A DNA stretch of 64,000 nucleotides. Origin: Ruegeria halocynthiae. GTDB taxonomy: Bacteria; Pseudomonadota; Alphaproteobacteria; Rhodobacterales; Rhodobacteraceae. Below are positions 35,262 to 44,764 of the stretch, piece after piece (position 1 is the stretch's first letter; each line of letters starts with the position of its first letter). A model generated the notes under the pieces. The model was not told the DNA's origin. It made no database searches and saw nothing but the letters and a program-made list of their open reading frames with translations. The position numbers were made by a program, and so were the translations under genes. Location of the stretch: the NCBI RefSeq assembly GCF_000743705.1, contig NZ_JQEZ01000003.1, positions 62,014 to 126,013 of the forward strand, written 5' to 3'.

Positions 35262-38200
35262 TCAGGTTGCAGCTGACTGCGCCGGGTCAGATGTATTTCC
35301 TACATGTTGATTGCGGAAAAACAGATAGTAGCAGCTGGGCACAAAGAACAGCGACACCGGCGTGGCCAGCAATAGCCCACCGATCATCAGCGTGGCCATC
35401 GGCTCGAACAGCGCACCGCCCGACAGCGACATGGGCACAAGTCCCAAAATTGTCGTCAATGATGTCAGCATGATCGGGCTCAGCCGCTTTTCCGAGGCCG
35501 TTTTGATCGCCGTCAACAAGTCCATCGTCTGACGCTCGATGTCGATCTGGTCGATCAGAACGATTGCGTTGTTGATGATGATCCCCATCAGCGACAACAA
35601 TCCAAGGATCGCAAAGAACGACATGGGCTGACCCAGCACATACAGACCCAGTGGCGCACCAATCACGATCAGAGGGATCGTCATCAACGTCATGCCGACC
35701 CGCCGGAACGAGTTGAACTGGAACATCAGCGCAATCAGCATCACCGCCAGCGCAGGCGGTAGACCTGCCAGCAGGATGCCGTTGGTCTCGGCCGCATCAC
35801 TGATCTCGCCACCGATCTCGATCGAGTATTCGGGGCCAAGGTCCAATGCGTCCAATGTCGGCTGAAGTTCCGCCAGCACTTCGTACGCAGACAGCGTGCT
35901 GCTTTTGCCCTGAATCTTGATCTGACGTTCCTGGTTTTCACGGCGCAGCTGTGAAAACTCCATTTCCAGATCGAAAGTCGCCAGCGACTCGATGGACACC
36001 AGTTGGTTGTTGCCGTTGGGCAGGTTGAAATTCGCCAGATCCTCAAGACTATCGCGGAAGCTTTCCCCGGCCCGGATTACGATTGGAATGCTCTTGTCAC
36101 CTTCGCGGTAGACGGACAGTTGCGAACCGGAAAAGAACGCGTCCAGCGCCTGCGAGATGTTCTCGGAGGTGATCCCCTGCTCGCGCACTTTGTTCTGCGC
36201 GATATCGACCACGATCTTGAGGACTTTGTTGCCCCAGTTGTTTTCAAAGAAAGTGATGTCGGGAACCTCGGCAAACGCCGCCTCGACCGTACGGGCAGAG
36301 CTCAGCAGGACATCCGCATCCGGACCGCTGATCTTGACCTCGACAATCCCGGATTCCGCACCCCCCATCGACAGGCGCGTCACGCGTGTCTGCGCCTCGG
36401 GGTGGTTTTCGATCAGATAGCGGCGTGCGCGTTCTGCGGCGTCCACCGCGCCCTCAAAACTCTGCGTGTTCACAAGGATAAACGCCGAGGCCGGGTTGGT
36501 ATCCGCAGGGTTCAGTGCCAGATAAAAGCGCGGGCCGCCGTTGCCGACAAACAAGGTGGTGCTATCGACTTCGGGGTTGATGGTTTCGTCCTTCAGCCAT
36601 TGATCGACCTCAAGCGCGCGCGCTTCAGTTTCCTGGATGGCCGTACCTTTGGGCATGTTGAAATAGATCAGATATTCGGCCCGTTCGCTCAGCGGGAATT
36701 GTTCGTTCTTGAGCGCACCAAACACACCCGAGGTCAGCAATACCAGCGCATAAGCGGCGGGAATGACCAGCACGCCCCAGCGGATCAGACGCCCGTTGAT
36801 GCTGGAATACAGGCGCACCAACAATCCAGTTTCCTGACTGTCTTTGGCCTTGGACGGCCGCAGGAAGATCGCACACAGATAGGGCAAAATGTAATGCGCG
36901 CTTAGCCATGATCCCAACAGCATCAGGCCAACAACGGCACCCAGCGGAAAGGCAAACTCGCCATTGCTGCCCTTGAGGATGAACATCGGAATGAATGCCG
37001 AGATTGTGGTGATCGAGGCCACAGCCAGCGGGACAAAAAACTGGCCCCCTGCCCCAATTGCCGCCTCATTGGGCGCAGCGCCTTCATCCAGACGCCGCTG
37101 GATGTCCTGCACGACAACGACGCCGTTATCGACCAGCAGACCCAACGAAATAATCACGGCGGCGATCGAAATCTGTTCGATGCTGATCCCCAGAAGCTTC
37201 ATGCCGATCAGGGCAAACATCATCGCAAACGGCACGATGCTGGACACCACAAGCGAGGCCCGAAGCCCCAGAAACAGCGCCATGACCAGAAACACCACGC
37301 CAAAGGTCTGACCGACATTGGACAGGGCATTGTTGATGGCCTTGGTGACATTGGTTTCCTGAAAGGTTGAGAACGCATAGGTGATACCGATGGGTTGACG
37401 GTTTTCCAGATCCTGCAACCGGTCTTTCAGGGTTGCGCCAAGGACCTGAATGTCCACGCCGGGGCTCATTTCAACCGCCAGCATCAGCGCTTCTTGACCG
37501 TTGAAATAGATCGGAGCCTCTTTTGGATCGGCATAGCCACGGCGCACCGTCATCAAATCCTTCAGGCGCAGATATCCCGCCTGCCCCTCTACCGTCGTCA
37601 GGACGTTCTCGACATCTTCGACAGATTGCAATTCGCCATTGGCTTCGATCACGATATCCGTGCCATCCGCCTGCAATTGACCGGCCGGAAGGATCACGTT
37701 CTGTGCCCGCAAGTCCTGCAACACAGAATCAAGCTGCACACCGATGGTGGCCAGCTTGCGCCCGTCAAGCTCCAACCAGATGCGTTCCTGCTGTTGCCCA
37801 AGGATCGAAACCTTGCTGATGCCGGAAATCAGATACAGCTGCTGACGCAGATCGTCTGCGGCATCCCACAGCTCGGCATTGGTATAGCCATCGCCGGTAA
37901 TGGCGATTGTGGCGATGGCTACGTCGCCATAGTTGGTGTTGACCTGCGGGCCGACCGTGCCAGGCGGCAAAATCTGCGCGACATCCCGCATCTTGTTGCG
38001 AATGTCCTGAAACACACCCTGCAGTTCGGATTTCGTTGTTTCGTCGTAAATCTCAAGGTTGATTTCCAGATTGCCCGTGGAAATCAGCGTGTTGATCTTC
38101 TTGATCTCGCCAATCTCGCGCAGCGACCGTTCAATCGGTTTGGCAATCAGGTTCTCCATTCGGTTCGGGGACATGCCCGGAAACTGCGCCGTCACCACCG

Positions 38201-38348
38201 CCGCACGAATGGTCAGTTCGGGGTTTTCCCGTTTTGACAGGCTGAAATAAGTGGAAAGGCCCATCATGGCCAAACACAGGATGACCAGCACCGTTAGCCG
38301 ACTTTTTTCGATACCGAAACGCGTCAGAAAATCCATCTGCCCACTCAC
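35262..38348 (-). CDS. RND-family efflux permease (AcrB/HAE1-like)
   Basis: This inner-membrane proton-driven efflux pump of 1028 residues has the usual duplicated layout: an N-terminal helix (LTVLVILCLAMMGLSTYF), a large periplasmic loop, a helix bundle, a second loop and a second bundle. The proton-relay region SLGLLVDNGVVVVQDIQRR carries the conserved Asp in TM4, and the second half ends with MGIIINNAIVLIDQI. It starts at GTG 38348, overlapping the adaptor stop in a GTGA arrangement; an ATG four codons on (MDFLTRF) is possible. It works with the upstream adaptor and an outer-membrane channel not encoded here. The substrate is unknown. Confidence 0.93.
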   Translation of the reverse strand: MSGQMDFLTRFGIEKSRLTVLVILCLAMMGLSTYFSLSKRENPELTIRAAVVTAQFPGMSPNRMENLIAKPIERSLREIGEIKKINTLISTGNLEINLEIYDETTKSELQGVFQDIRNKMRDVAQILPPGTVGPQVNTNYGDVAIATIAITGDGYTNAELWDAADDLRQQLYLISGISKVSILGQQQERIWLELDGRKLATIGVQLDSVLQDLRAQNVILPAGQLQADGTDIVIEANGELQSVEDVENVLTTVEGQAGYLRLKDLMTVRRGYADPKEAPIYFNGQEALMLAVEMSPGVDIQVLGATLKDRLQDLENRQPIGITYAFSTFQETNVTKAINNALSNVGQTFGVVFLVMALFLGLRASLVVSSIVPFAMMFALIGMKLLGISIEQISIAAVIISLGLLVDNGVVVVQDIQRRLDEGAAPNEAAIGAGGQFFVPLAVASITTISAFIPMFILKGSNGEFAFPLGAVVGLMLLGSWLSAHYILPYLCAIFLRPSKAKDSQETGLLVRLYSSINGRLIRWGVLVIPAAYALVLLTSGVFGALKNEQFPLSERAEYLIYFNMPKGTAIQETEARALEVDQWLKDETINPEVDSTTLFVGNGGPRFYLALNPADTNPASAFILVNTQSFEGAVDAAERARRYLIENHPEAQTRVTRLSMGGAESGIVEVKISGPDADVLLSSARTVEAAFAEVPDITFFENNWGNKVLKIVVDIAQNKVREQGITSENISQALDAFFSGSQLSVYREGDKSIPIVIRAGESFRDSLEDLANFNLPNGNNQLVSIESLATFDLEMEFSQLRRENQERQIKIQGKSSTLSAYEVLAELQPTLDALDLGPEYSIEIGGEISDAAETNGILLAGLPPALAVMLIALMFQFNSFRRVGMTLMTIPLIVIGAPLGLYVLGQPMSFFAILGLLSLMGIIINNAIVLIDQIDIERQTMDLLTAIKTASEKRLSPIMLTSLTTILGLVPMSLSGGALFEPMATLMIGGLLLATPVSLFFVPSCYYLFFRNQHVGNTSDPAQSAAT

Positions 38349-39451
38349 TTATCTGCAAGCAGCTTGACGCGCATGCCTTCACGCAGGAACGGAACGCCTG
38401 CGGATGCCACGCGCATTCCAGGCTCCAACCCTTCAGAGACCAAAAGCTTGTTGTCGCGTACGCCAACGATCAGAATCTTATGCTTTTTGACAGTCGATTC
38501 CGATTCATCGAACACATACACTTCTGCCGAAACCGGGTCCGTTTCGAGCGCACCCTGTTCAAACTTCGAGCTTTCAGCCAGCGCCGAAAGCGGGATCGAA
38601 TATCCGGGTGCTTCGCTCAACGTGATTTCCAGCGAGGCTTCGGCGGCCATTCCAGCGCGTACATCTGCCGGTGCATCGGCGATGGAAACCACGACCGGGA
38701 AAGACGACACCCGGTCCGCGCGCGCGCCAATTTCGGTGATTGTACCCTCCAGCACCGTGCTGGGGCGGGCAGCCAGACGCACCTTGGCGGGTTGACCCAG
38801 TGTTATGACGTTGAGAACGTCGAAGTTTATCGTAAACTTCACCTCAAACGCGTCGGTCTTATAGATCGTGGCCACGGGCGCGCCCTGATTGACGTTGTTG
38901 AAAGAGTCCACGTTAACCGTATTCAGGATGCCGTCGAAGGGTGCCACAAGAGTAGTTTTCCGCAACTCTTCCTGCGCCAGCTTCAATGCACTGCGCGCCT
39001 GCGCCAGGCCGGCATCGGCGGACGTCTTGGCGGTTTCGGCATTCTCAAGGGCGACCTTTGTGGTAGAGCCACGCTCAAACAGCGTCTGCTGCCGTTCAAG
39101 AGCATCGGCAGTGTTCCGCGCTTCGGCCTCGGCCTGACGGATTTGCGATTCTGCCTGGCTGACATTCAGATTGAACGAAGTTTTCTCAAGCTCGGCCAGA
39201 ACATCGCCCTTGCGCACCACCTGCCCGACATTCAGACGCACCTGTCCCAGCTTGCCGCCGGTTTCAAACGACAGCGTGCTGATATCGGCAGGAACCAGTA
39301 CGGAGGGATAGTTGAGTTGCATGGTTGCACTGGTTTCTTCGATCAAAACCGTCTTCAACCCACGCACCACGTCCTGTGCATGTGCCGCTGAAGCAATAAC
39401 AAACGTAAGCGCCAATGCGCCGACAAGATCGGGCAAGCATCTAAACTTCAT
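38345..39451 (-). CDS. RND efflux periplasmic adaptor (membrane fusion protein)
   Basis: This 368-residue adaptor has a signal peptide (ALTFVIASAAHAQ) and a lipoyl/barrel-sandwich region split by a helical hairpin. LSFETGGKLGQVRLNVGQVVRKG leads in. The hairpin runs from KTSFNLNVSQAESQIRQA to RSALKLAQEELRK, and VAPFDGILNTVNVDSFNNV leads out. A beta-barrel and membrane-proximal domain follow. The start at 39451 (MKFRCLPDL) is chosen because GGAG sits six bases ahead; earlier in-frame ATGs lack proper spacing. It overlaps the RND permease gene by four bases, so the pair is one operon. Confidence 0.92.
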   Translation of the reverse strand: MKFRCLPDLVGALALTFVIASAAHAQDVVRGLKTVLIEETSATMQLNYPSVLVPADISTLSFETGGKLGQVRLNVGQVVRKGDVLAELEKTSFNLNVSQAESQIRQAEAEARNTADALERQQTLFERGSTTKVALENAETAKTSADAGLAQARSALKLAQEELRKTTLVAPFDGILNTVNVDSFNNVNQGAPVATIYKTDAFEVKFTINFDVLNVITLGQPAKVRLAARPSTVLEGTITEIGARADRVSSFPVVVSIADAPADVRAGMAAEASLEITLSEAPGYSIPLSALAESSKFEQGALETDPVSAEVYVFDESESTVKKHKILIVGVRDNKLLVSEGLEPGMRVASAGVPFLREGMRVKLLADK

Positions 39452-39769
39452 AAACATCTCCAACTGCACCTTGTTCACGCTGGGCCTGACATCTGGATAT
39501 GCCGCAAAGCAAATCGAGATACCAAAGCCGGGACGCCCAATACAAACGTGGTCTGCAACTTACAAGAGTGACCATCAAGTCACAGTTGCGTTACGCTACC
39601 GAACCGGCACGGTCCCGCCTCTGCCTGACACCCGACAGCAAGCAACACCGTCGTCGTCGCCGTTGTTATTAGCGGACCAATGGCCGACGGTATGGTGCAA
39701 TCTCTGGATTGCCAAAGGCCGAACTGATACATGGAAAATCACTGGCCCCGCCCCCAACAGGTTGTGATC
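39452..39769. other. Divergent intergenic region, efflux pair / sugar genes
   Basis: This region of about 318 bases between divergent genes has no supported ORF. A GTGAC-N6-GTCAC inverted repeat at 39568-39583 is the only obvious element and may be an operator for either side. Nothing else stands out. Confidence 0.35.
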
Positions 39770-41866
39770 ATGAAGAATATGCGCGCCGATTTTCCCAAGA
39801 ATTTCCTCTTTGGTGTCACGACCTTTGGCGGCCAGACCCAAAGCCGCGCCGATCAGAACACATTCACAGCCCCCAACGGCACGGAAACGCCTGACGAAAT
39901 GGATCGCTGTTTGCGGTCCCTAGATCTGGTTCAGAGCGCGGGGTTTGACTGCCTTCAATTTTCAATCAGCTGGACCCGCGTCCTGCCCGAAGGGCGTGGC
40001 CTGATGGATCAGAGTGGTCTGGATTTCTATGACCAACTGGCCGACGCGTTGTCAGAACGCGGCATTCGCCCCTGTGCAATCCTGGATCATCGTGAACTGC
40101 CCCCCTCGCTGTCGGATCTTGGCGGCTGGCGGAATCGCGATATCGCTGACTGGTTCGCTGATTTCACCGAAACCATCATGGGCCGCATCGGTGACCGCAT
40201 GTTCAGCGTTGCGCCGTTCACCAAACCTGCTGGCATCGGATGGCACAGTCATTTTGATAATACCCTCACGCCCGACATGCGTGCAACCGCTCGTGCGATG
40301 CATCACGCTCTGCTGGCTCATGGTCGGGCTATCGAGGCCATGCGCGGGTTGGGAATGACCAATTTAGGTGCGGTTTTCGATTTGGAATGGGCTGACCCCG
40401 CCGATGACTTGCGCAATCGGTTTTTTCTGGATGGCGTGCTCAACGGAGCTTATCCAAAAGACGTGTTGGACCATCTGGAACCCTATCTTCCAACTGGTTG
40501 GCAGCAGGACTTTGACGCAATCGGGCGACCTATCGACTGGTGCGGGCTGACCTCTGGCACGTGGAAACTGGCGGCTTCATCTGGTGCTGTAGAGACCGAC
40601 CCGCAAGATGCCCCCCAGATACTGCGCCGTATCATGCGAGATTACACCAAAGAATTGCCGATCTATATCACCGCAAACAGCCAACCCGGCGGTGATCTCC
40701 GTCAGGATGAAGTCCAAACGGAGTCTCTGGATCAACATCTGAATGTGGTTCATGCGGCATTGGAATTGGGCGTACCAGCCAAGGGCTACTTTTTGCGCCC
40801 CGTATCAGAGTATGCTTTCAACGCCCTAAAATCCGCACTGGCCGGGGGATCTGTTTCTGAACCGCTGGCACAACCCGCCGGTACCATACAGGCGCATTGG
40901 AATCTGGTTGCCGATATCGGTGGTACAAATACACGACTGGGCGTGATCTCGAACGGTGAACTTGTAGATCTGCGCAAATATCCCACGGGGGCCTTGCCCG
41001 AGCTGTTGGACGCCTTTCACACCCTGCGGGACGAGGTCGGAACTGACCCGCGCGCCGTGGTCGCCGCCGGAGCGGGGCCTGTGAACAACGGCACAATTCG
41101 CCTGACGAATGCGCAGCTTGATCTGTCAGAAGACGACATCGGGCAAGCCACAGGCGCGCGGCATACATTTGTGATCAACGATTTTACCGCCGCCGCGTGG
41201 TCCGTTGCTGAAATCACTGGGGATGAGGTTCAGGTTCTGCAGGGTGCCCCAACTCCGCCCGTCGGCACTCGCCTTGTCGTTGGTCCCGGCACCGGCCTTG
41301 GGGTCGGAGCGCTGGTGCATTCCGAAGGCCGCTATCACACGGCATCCGGCGAAGGCGGCCATATCGGCCTATCCCCGCGTCATGTCGATGAGGTCGAAGT
41401 CTTTGGCGCAGCGCGTCACATCGCGGCTGAATGTTTTTTTGACGACAGCCTGACGCTTGAGGCTGAAATGTTCCTCAGCGGCACTGGCCTGCCCATTCTG
41501 TACCGGGCCGTCGGAATGGCTGCCGGGCAGACCGACACGCCCATTCGCAGCGCCAAGGATATCCTACACGACGCTCAGGCAGGAACCGACCCGATTGCGC
41601 AGAAAACGGCGCATATGTTCACCACCCATCTTGGGGCTTTGATGGGGGATCTTGCGGTTGCCTACATGCCCACGGGTGGCGTTTTCCTTGTTGGCGGGGT
41701 CGCTGAAAAGAACCGCTGGCTGTTCAAGGACGCGTTCCGCGATGCCTTCAATGCGGGAGGACGATTCAGCGGGTTGCGCCGGTCGATGAACCTTTATGTA
41801 TCCGAGCAAGCGGAGTTTGGCATTGTTGGCGCTAACAATTTCTGTAAAAGTGCGCTTGCGCGGTAA
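39770..41866 (+). CDS. Pseudo-glycosidase (GH1-like) fused to glucokinase
   Basis: This 698-residue fusion has a GH1-like N-terminal half (about residues 1-360). The fold markers FPKNFLFGVTTF, FSISWTRVLPEGRG, GLDFYDQLADAL and GGWRNRDIADWFADF are present. The acid/base motif NEP reads TKP (Lys152), the nucleophile motif ITENG reads ITANS (Ala302), and sugar-contact motifs QIEG and YHWDLP read QTQS and DHRELP. Both catalytic glutamates are therefore gone. From about residue 378 it is a Glk-type glucokinase: LVADIGGTNTRLG, VINDFTAAAW, GPGTGLGVGAL and GEGGHIG. The kinase looks active and makes glucose 6-phosphate; the front domain may bind or regulate. An alternative ATG lies 39 bases upstream. 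It is the first gene of a sugar cluster. Confidence 0.9.
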   Translation: MKNMRADFPKNFLFGVTTFGGQTQSRADQNTFTAPNGTETPDEMDRCLRSLDLVQSAGFDCLQFSISWTRVLPEGRGLMDQSGLDFYDQLADALSERGIRPCAILDHRELPPSLSDLGGWRNRDIADWFADFTETIMGRIGDRMFSVAPFTKPAGIGWHSHFDNTLTPDMRATARAMHHALLAHGRAIEAMRGLGMTNLGAVFDLEWADPADDLRNRFFLDGVLNGAYPKDVLDHLEPYLPTGWQQDFDAIGRPIDWCGLTSGTWKLAASSGAVETDPQDAPQILRRIMRDYTKELPIYITANSQPGGDLRQDEVQTESLDQHLNVVHAALELGVPAKGYFLRPVSEYAFNALKSALAGGSVSEPLAQPAGTIQAHWNLVADIGGTNTRLGVISNGELVDLRKYPTGALPELLDAFHTLRDEVGTDPRAVVAAGAGPVNNGTIRLTNAQLDLSEDDIGQATGARHTFVINDFTAAAWSVAEITGDEVQVLQGAPTPPVGTRLVVGPGTGLGVGALVHSEGRYHTASGEGGHIGLSPRHVDEVEVFGAARHIAAECFFDDSLTLEAEMFLSGTGLPILYRAVGMAAGQTDTPIRSAKDILHDAQAGTDPIAQKTAHMFTTHLGALMGDLAVAYMPTGGVFLVGGVAEKNRWLFKDAFRDAFNAGGRFSGLRRSMNLYVSEQAEFGIVGANNFCKSALAR

Positions 41867-41903
41867 GTTTGCCGCCTGATCACGCAAACAGAAAGGACCC
41901 GGC

Positions 41904-42830
41904 ATGATCCTGTGCTGCGGCGAAGCCCTGATTGACATGATCGCTGCCCCGACCGTTTCGGGCGAACAGGGATTTGTGCCACACTCTGGCGGGGCTGTGT
42001 TCAATACCGCCATCGCGCTGGGGCGGTTGGGAGTACCCGCTGGAATGCTGACGGGTCTGTCCACGGATATGTTCGGGCAACAGTTGGCAAAGGCGCTGCA
42101 GGCCAGCCATGTCGACGCAAGCCACGTGATCCGGTCAGACCGCCCCACCACATTGGCTTTTGCGCAATTACTATATGGACACGCGACTTACAGCTTTATA
42201 GACGAAAACTCGGCCGGTCGGATGCTGACACCCGAAGATATGCCAGACCAACTGCCCGCAATTTCGGCACTGTTTTTTGGGGGTATCAGCCTGGCCTGTG
42301 AACCCAGCGCCAACGCTTATGCCGCCCTGTTGAATCGACATGGGTCGGATCGTGCTGTCATGTTGGACCCAAACATCAGACCGGGTTTTGTGCAGGACCA
42401 AACCCGCTATCGCACTCGCCTGAACGGCATGATTGCCCAAGCCGACATCGTGAAGGTTTCGGACGAAGACCTGGACTGGATCATTCCCGGCCCCGAACCC
42501 CTTGCCGAAAAGGTCCCTCTGTTGCTGCAGGCCGGGCCTGCCGTTGTCATCGTGACCAAAGGCCGTGATGGTGCAACAGGGTATCTGGCCGACGGGTCGG
42601 AAATCGCGGTGCCCGCGACCCCGGTTGAGGTTGTCGATACGATCGGTGCCGGGGACACGATTAATGCGGGTATTCTGGCTGCACTGGACAACGCGGGTCA
42701 ACTGACCAAATCCGGCCTGCGCGGTCTGAGCACCGAAAACCTGCGCGCAGCGCTTGCCAATGGTTCCAAGGTGGCCGCAATCACCGTATCCCGCGCCGGA
42801 GCAAACCCGCCCTGGGCGGATGAGCTTTGA
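41904..42830 (+). CDS. PfkB-family sugar kinase, fructokinase-like
   Basis: This 308-residue ribokinase-fold kinase has SGGAVFNTAIALGRLG near the N terminus (sugar site). The anion-hole/catalytic motif DTIGAGDTINAGILAAL lies near residue 250, with the catalytic Asp intact. The ATG has a GAAAGGA ribosome site. It lies 37 bases after the glucokinase fusion and 16 bases before the isomerase gene. With a neighbour that interconverts mannose and fructose, fructose to fructose 6-phosphate is the most likely reaction, though other ketoses or nucleosides cannot be excluded. Confidence 0.88.
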   Translation: MILCCGEALIDMIAAPTVSGEQGFVPHSGGAVFNTAIALGRLGVPAGMLTGLSTDMFGQQLAKALQASHVDASHVIRSDRPTTLAFAQLLYGHATYSFIDENSAGRMLTPEDMPDQLPAISALFFGGISLACEPSANAYAALLNRHGSDRAVMLDPNIRPGFVQDQTRYRTRLNGMIAQADIVKVSDEDLDWIIPGPEPLAEKVPLLLQAGPAVVIVTKGRDGATGYLADGSEIAVPATPVEVVDTIGAGDTINAGILAALDNAGQLTKSGLRGLSTENLRAALANGSKVAAITVSRAGANPPWADEL

Positions 42831-42846
42831 CCCAAAAGGGACACAG

Positions 42847-43512
42847 ATGAAACGATCAGACATCAACCACATCAAATCTCAGGCCGAGGAGTTTATCCGC
42901 TCATTCGGGACCGTTCTGCCCCCTTTTGCGGACTGGTCACCCGACCAGTTGCGCAGCGCGCAGGCAAAGAACATTCGGGATCGTGGGCTTGGCTGGGACA
43001 TAACCGATTATGGTCAGGGCCGGTTCGACGAACTGGGCCTGTTCCTGTTCACGCTGCGCAACGGCGATGTTCGCGACCTGGCCAATGGTCAGGGCATGCT
43101 TTACGCCGAAAAACTGCTGGTCTCACGGGACAAGCAGCTTTCCCCGATGCACCGCCATGTCGTCAAAGCCGAAGATATCATCAACCGGGGCGGCGGTGAT
43201 CTGATCATGGAAATCTACGCCTCTGACACGCAGGGCGGGATTGACCGGGAAACACCCGTTGTCGTTCCCAGTGACGGCTGTCCTGTCACGATCCAGCCCG
43301 GCGAGCTGATGCGGCTTAAACCGGGTCAGAGCGTGACCCTGATGCCCGGTATCTGGCATGCCTTCTGGGCGGAAAAGGGGGATTGCCTGATTGGCGAAGT
43401 GTCGACAGTCAATGACGACCGCACGGACAACATTTTCGAAGACCCCATCCCCCGTTTCGCAACCATCGAAGAAGACGCCACGCCCGATTTTCTGCTGGTG
43501 GCAGATTACTGA
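42847..43512 (+). CDS. D-lyxose/D-mannose isomerase (cupin fold)
   Basis: This 221-residue cupin-type sugar isomerase of the lyxose isomerase family (relatives act on D-lyxose/D-xylulose and D-mannose/D-fructose) has metal ligands His102 and His104 in SPMHRHVVK, Glu in LIMEIYAS and His171 in GIWHAFWAE. The ATG at 42847 is preferred over an upstream frame that overlaps the PfkB gene. It ends 18 bases from the convergent lacI-type gene. In this neighbourhood, mannose-to-fructose conversion ahead of the PfkB kinase is likely. Confidence 0.87.
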   Translation: MKRSDINHIKSQAEEFIRSFGTVLPPFADWSPDQLRSAQAKNIRDRGLGWDITDYGQGRFDELGLFLFTLRNGDVRDLANGQGMLYAEKLLVSRDKQLSPMHRHVVKAEDIINRGGGDLIMEIYASDTQGGIDRETPVVVPSDGCPVTIQPGELMRLKPGQSVTLMPGIWHAFWAEKGDCLIGEVSTVNDDRTDNIFEDPIPRFATIEEDATPDFLLVADY

Positions 43513-43530
43513 GGGCAGCCCGTTCAGTAA

Positions 43531-44544
43531 TCAATGAGTGCCACGCGGAACGAAATATGGGTCTATCAGGATCGTTTCACTGGCCTTGTTGGGGTTGGTC
43601 AACCGCTGATCCAGCAACCAGATCACCCGTTCGACCGCCTCATCGACCGGATTGCAGACCGTTGAAAGGTCAAAAGTCGGCCACCGCGCCATTTCAATGT
43701 CGTCAAACCCAACGACGGACAAGGATTCGGGCACCGCGATCCCCATCTCTCGGGCGGCGGTCAGGGCACCGATCGCCGATGCATCATTCGCGCAGACCAG
43801 CGCATCCAGCGTGTTTTCCCGCAACAATTTTTTTGCCGCGTTAAATCCGGCCTCAACCGTAAACTCGCCCTTGGCTTCTGCGATCAGCGTCAAACCCGCC
43901 TGGTCCAAAACCTCGACCAATCCGGACCTGCGGCCTGAGGACGATGAAAGTTTCTCGGGGCCCGCGACAAATCCGAACCGCGTGCGGCCCGCATCCACCA
44001 ACACCCGAGCCGCAATACGTGCCCCTTCGGCATTGCGGCAACAGACGTTGTCGACGCCCCTGGCTTCGACGATCCGACCCGACGAAATCATCGGAACCCC
44101 GATCTTGCTGCACTGAGTTACAAGCTCGCTCTGCATACTGCCGCCGCGCAGGATCAGGGCGTCCAGCGGATAGCGCAAAACCTGGTGAATGGCTCTTTCG
44201 GTGGATTGATCACCGCCATCAATCAGAATCGGCCATTTGTTCAACGCGTTCAGCTCACCCACCAGGGCCGTCACGAATTCGGTGTCATATGCGCTGCGCA
44301 TATTGCCGACAAAAACGGCCACCAGATGCGAACGTCCGCCTTTCAGACCAGCCGCCAACGCGTTTGGCTGATATCCCATTCTGGCTGCCACTTCACGGAT
44401 TCGCTTCCGTTTATCCGCATCCAGATATGTGCCCGGAGTAAATGCGCGTGACACGGACGAACGCGATACACCCGCCGCATCCGCCACGGTCTGCGCTGTC
44501 ACCCGCCGCGGTCTTTTGATTGAAATATCTTTTTCGTCAATCAC
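43531..44544 (-). CDS. LacI-family transcriptional regulator
   Basis: This 337-residue LacI/GalR repressor has the HTH in TAQTVADAAGVSRSSVSRAF and the hinge helix in MGYQPNALAAGLKGGRS. A periplasmic-binding-protein-like sensor domain follows (FVGNMRSAYDTEFV, then SVVGFDDIEMARW). It begins at GTG 44544. It is divergent from the UgpB-like gene, with a palindromic candidate operator between, and convergent with the sugar-isomerase operon. It probably controls the ABC transporter and perhaps the sugar genes in response to a sugar or sugar phosphate. Confidence 0.92.
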   Translation of the reverse strand: MIDEKDISIKRPRRVTAQTVADAAGVSRSSVSRAFTPGTYLDADKRKRIREVAARMGYQPNALAAGLKGGRSHLVAVFVGNMRSAYDTEFVTALVGELNALNKWPILIDGGDQSTERAIHQVLRYPLDALILRGGSMQSELVTQCSKIGVPMISSGRIVEARGVDNVCCRNAEGARIAARVLVDAGRTRFGFVAGPEKLSSSSGRRSGLVEVLDQAGLTLIAEAKGEFTVEAGFNAAKKLLRENTLDALVCANDASAIGALTAAREMGIAVPESLSVVGFDDIEMARWPTFDLSTVCNPVDEAVERVIWLLDQRLTNPNKASETILIDPYFVPRGTH

Positions 44545-44622
44545 CCTAAGTGGTCCCCTAAATCTGATTAATTTCTCAATATTGCTGAAAATCTTTCACT
44601 GAACTGTCACATGACCTGCGTA

Positions 44623-44640
44623 TGTGACCACGTGTGCACA
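44623..44640. promoter_or_regulatory. Candidate LacI-family operator
   Basis: An 18-base palindrome of form TGTG-NN-CACGTG-NN-CACA has a central CG, as expected for LacI-type operators. It sits 79 bases upstream of the regulator's start and 125 bases upstream of the binding-protein ATG, so it could serve both. Confidence 0.5.
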
Positions 44641-44764
44641 GCCTGTGTATCACATTCGGGGAACATCCCCGACTGAATCTGACTTTTAAAGCTGCAAGGG
44701 GCAAATGCCCTGCAACCTGGGGCACTTACCTGCCAACAGGGATGCTACCGTACCGGAGTATGAA

